Assembly (NCBI RefSeq): GCF_042652785.1
Contig: NZ_JBHSHD010000016.1
Coordinates: 62,001-126,000, forward strand
Direction of reading: 5' to 3'
DNA from: Dokdonella_A ginsengisoli
GTDB lineage: Bacteria; Pseudomonadota; Gammaproteobacteria; Xanthomonadales; Rhodanobacteraceae
Length of the DNA stretch: 64,000 nt
The translations under genes and the position numbers were made by a program. Position 1 is the first letter of the stretch. Every line of letters begins with the position of its first letter. The notes below the pieces were generated by a model. That model was not told where the DNA came from and did no database searches. It saw only the letters and a program-made list of their open reading frames with translations. Shown piece by piece: positions 62,356-64,000 of this stretch.

Positions 62356-63006
62356 TCACTTCACGTCGATGATCTTGATTTCCCAGATGAAGACCTGGTT
62401 GCCGGACGCCGGATCCGGCGGCAGGAAGATCTGCCAGTGGTCGCCGACCTTCATGCGCTGGATCACTTCCGGCAGCACCTTGGTGCCGAAGATGTTCTGC
62501 ATCTCGGACACCTTCGCCTTCACCGGCTCGCCGACGAAGGAGCTGCGGATCTCGCGGCCGCTGGTCAGCGAAACGCGCACGTGGAACGTGACTTCGTTAC
62601 CCGGACCGATCGTCTTGCCGTTGCCGTCCTCGATCGCGCGGTACTGCACGCCGTTGGGCAGCACCGTCACGCCCTTCTTCGACTTGTTCTCGGCCATGAA
62701 CTGGTCGGCCTGGCGCTTGTTGTCGCCCAGCGCCTTGTCCGCCTCGGCCTTCATCTTGGCGTCGAGCTTGGCCAGCGCGTCCTTCATCGCCGCTTCCGGC
62801 ACGGCCGGCGGCTTCTTGCCGAACGCGTCCTGGATCGCGCGGGTGACGGTGTTGATGTCGACTTCCATGCCACGGTCGGCCAGACCGGAGCCGATCTGGT
62901 AGCCGATCGCGTACGAAACCTTGCCCTTGTCGGACGTGGTGTCCTGCGCGAACGCCGAGCCAGTAGTGAGCAGCGCCGCAAGGGCGAGTGACCAACCGAA
63001 CTTCAT
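62356..63006 (-). CDS. Mip-like FKBP with degenerate isomerase domain
   Basis: 216 residues with a signal peptide (about 1-20). The N-terminal helical FKBP_N part (about 24-110) is well kept: VSYAIGYQIGSGLADRGMEVD, then a long charged helix. The C-terminal domain keeps the fold (KSKKGVTVLPNGVQYRAIEDGNGK, VLPEVIQRMKVGDHWQIFLPP) but has lost usual active-site residues: HYTG is replaced by HVRV, FDSS by IRSS, and the AYG loop by DPASGNQ. It is therefore more likely a chaperone than an active isomerase. Compare the canonical FkpA at 4246. Confidence 0.87.
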   Translation of the reverse strand: MKFGWSLALAALLTTGSAFAQDTTSDKGKVSYAIGYQIGSGLADRGMEVDINTVTRAIQDAFGKKPPAVPEAAMKDALAKLDAKMKAEADKALGDNKRQADQFMAENKSKKGVTVLPNGVQYRAIEDGNGKTIGPGNEVTFHVRVSLTSGREIRSSFVGEPVKAKVSEMQNIFGTKVLPEVIQRMKVGDHWQIFLPPDPASGNQVFIWEIKIIDVK

Positions 63007-63197
63007 GCCTGATGCCTCCGGGGTGAATGCCTGATCGGGTCCGGCCCGTGACGGGAGCCGGCCGCAAAAAACGCGCTAGTGTAACCGAGCCCCGCTGCGG
63101 GCCAAAGCGGCCGCTTTGGGAGCGCGCCGGGCGCCGAAAGTTCGCGCCGACCGTCGGCCATCATGCCGCCCGCGGCTGAACCGCAGCCGAGTCCGGC

Positions 63198-63701
63198 TCA
63201 GCGAGGGAACCGGACCGCCTCCACCGTCCACGATTTCGCGGCGGCGTGCAGCAGCAGGCCGCTCGGCCCACCGAACGTGCGTGCGCGGCCAGCCGCGCCG
63301 GGATTCAAGACCCATGGCCGCTCGCCGTCGTCGACGCCGAGACGGTGGCTGTGGCCGTAGACGACCGCCCGCGCGCCCGGGAACGCCGCACGCAGCAGCG
63401 CGTGCCGGCGCGCAACGGCGAAGCGGTCGCCGTGCGTGGCCGCGAGCACGCCGCCGGGCAGGTCGATTTCCACCGACTCCCCGAGCGTCTGCAGTTCCTG
63501 CAGGTCCGCGCAGGCCCATTTCGACGCCACGTCGTTGTTGCCGCGCACCGCGATCACGCGCGGGCACGCGCGGCGCAGCCGCTCGAGCACCTGCGCCGAG
63601 CCGACGTCGCCGGCGTGCACGACGAGCGCGGCTTCGCGTGCCAGGGCCTCGATGCGTGCGTCGAGAACGCCGTGCGTGTCGGAGACCAGCAGGACACGCA
63701 C
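63198..63701 (-). CDS. Metallophosphoesterase, YfcE-like
   Basis: 167 residues of the MJ0936/YfcE subgroup of calcineurin-like phosphoesterases. The metal motifs appear in order: SDTHG, HAGDVG, GNND, THGD and GHSH, with NPGAAG near the end. Such enzymes hydrolyse phosphodiesters with manganese; the natural substrate is unknown. It starts 10 bases before the end of the DUF1684 gene region, on the same strand, and may follow it on one transcript. Confidence 0.9.
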   Translation of the reverse strand: MRVLLVSDTHGVLDARIEALAREAALVVHAGDVGSAQVLERLRRACPRVIAVRGNNDVASKWACADLQELQTLGESVEIDLPGGVLAATHGDRFAVARRHALLRAAFPGARAVVYGHSHRLGVDDGERPWVLNPGAAGRARTFGGPSGLLLHAAAKSWTVEAVRFPR

Positions 63702-63711
63702 GGCGCAAGGA

Positions 63712-64000
63712 TCAGTGATGTCCGCCGCGATACTTCTTCTCGCCGGCCTGGATCGTCAGGTCGAGACGGTTCTCCGGCGGCGCCAGCGGGCACGTCGCGT
63801 GCGGCGTGAACGCGCACGGCGGGTTGTAGGCCTTGTTGAAGTCGATGACGACCTTGCCGTCCTTGGGCATGTCGGCGTAGAGGAAGCGGCCCGCGCCGTA
63901 GGTCTCCTTGCCGCTGGTGCGATCGGCGAAGATGAAGAACAGCTCCTTGGCGTCCTTCTCCTCGAGCACCGGCAGCAGTTCGTACTTCTTGCCGTCGCGC
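63712..64000 (-). CDS. DUF1684 domain protein (N-terminus cut by window edge)
   Basis: The last 95 or so residues of an unfinished protein that enters at the window edge. The KETYGAGRFLYADMPKDGKVVIDFNKAYNPPCAFTP region and the CPLAPPENRLDLTIQAGEKKY end are the DUF1684 signature. Family function is unknown; many members are secreted. The start lies outside the window. It precedes the phosphoesterase gene by 10 bases. Confidence 0.88.
   Translation of the reverse strand, partial: RDGKKYELLPVLEEKDAKELFFIFADRTSGKETYGAGRFLYADMPKDGKVVIDFNKAYNPPCAFTPHATCPLAPPENRLDLTIQAGEKKYRGGHH

Overview
The window is high-GC, densely packed bacterial chromosome. Its gene set and order (rplU-rpmA-obgE, rpsT opposite murJ-ribF-ileS-lspA-ispH, a fimT-pilV-pilW-pilX-pilY1-pilE pilin cluster, a YtrA-type GntR/ABC operon, and many GGGATCG / GGGAATC-type repeats) point to a gammaproteobacterium of the Xanthomonadales/Lysobacterales, most like the Rhodanobacteraceae. 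That placement is inferred from gene order and protein style, not from a database search. I see no phage, integrase, transposase or CRISPR array. The unusual material is in intergenic repeats, leaders and a few secreted proteins.

Layout. 1-2712: a Tat-exported DUF1501/DUF1800 pair. 2818-5070: UDP-glucose dehydrogenase and the FKBP isomerase FkpA. 5309-7986: a strong promoter overlapped by a 26-bp palindrome drives a small membrane/secreted protein, a GntR (YtrA) regulator and a two-gene ABC exporter. 8021-10351: a serine-hydrolase lipoprotein and a secreted protein with a duplicated module. 10636-10952: a 132-bp tandem repeat whose hairpin covaries between copies. 10953-15899: fumC, a CNNM/CorC protein, purB, a remnant of a subclass B3 metallo-beta-lactamase and a DUF3060 protein. 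15929-18153: a YcfD-like oxygenase coupled to a GNAT fusion. 18207-25525: the 2-oxoglutarate dehydrogenase operon (sucA with a terminator-bearing leader, sucB, lpd), then a pyrimidine-dimer glycosylase and an AcuI-type reductase.

25594-31634: a PilH-like response regulator, a DnaJ-like co-chaperone and Hsp20 (with a visible sigma-32 promoter), a peroxiredoxin, gyrA and gtrA. 31657-33061: mtnA, tRNA-Val(CAC) and tRNA-Thr(CGT). 33140-40615: the type IV pilus minor-pilin/PilY1 operon. 40846-48205: ispH, a possible 81-aa ORF, lspA, ileS (carrying an in-frame REP-like insertion and an 11 x 7-bp microsatellite in front), ribF and murJ. 48391-50642: rpsT, obgE, rpmA and rplU. 50755-54253: two tandem secreted trypsin-like proteases with a shared C-terminal motif. 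54367-62240: uvrA, a thioesterase, a PCu(A)C copper chaperone, a DUF4139 protein, an enoyl-CoA hydratase/isomerase, a sulfurtransferase, a Nudix hydrolase and a DUF1289 protein. 62356-64000: a degenerate Mip-like FKBP, a YfcE-like phosphoesterase and the end of a DUF1684 protein.

Most genes are housekeeping. Coupling by 1-4 base overlaps is common (GntR/ABC, CNNM/purB, oxygenase/GNAT, glycosylase/acuI, pilV/pilW, Nudix/sulfurtransferase), so co-translation looks like a general habit here. The best candidates for undescribed biology are the covarying 132-bp repeat, the palindrome insertion inside ileS with the heptamer array before it, the protease pair with the xxGF[ED] tail, the duplicated-module secreted protein and the terminator-bearing sucA leader.
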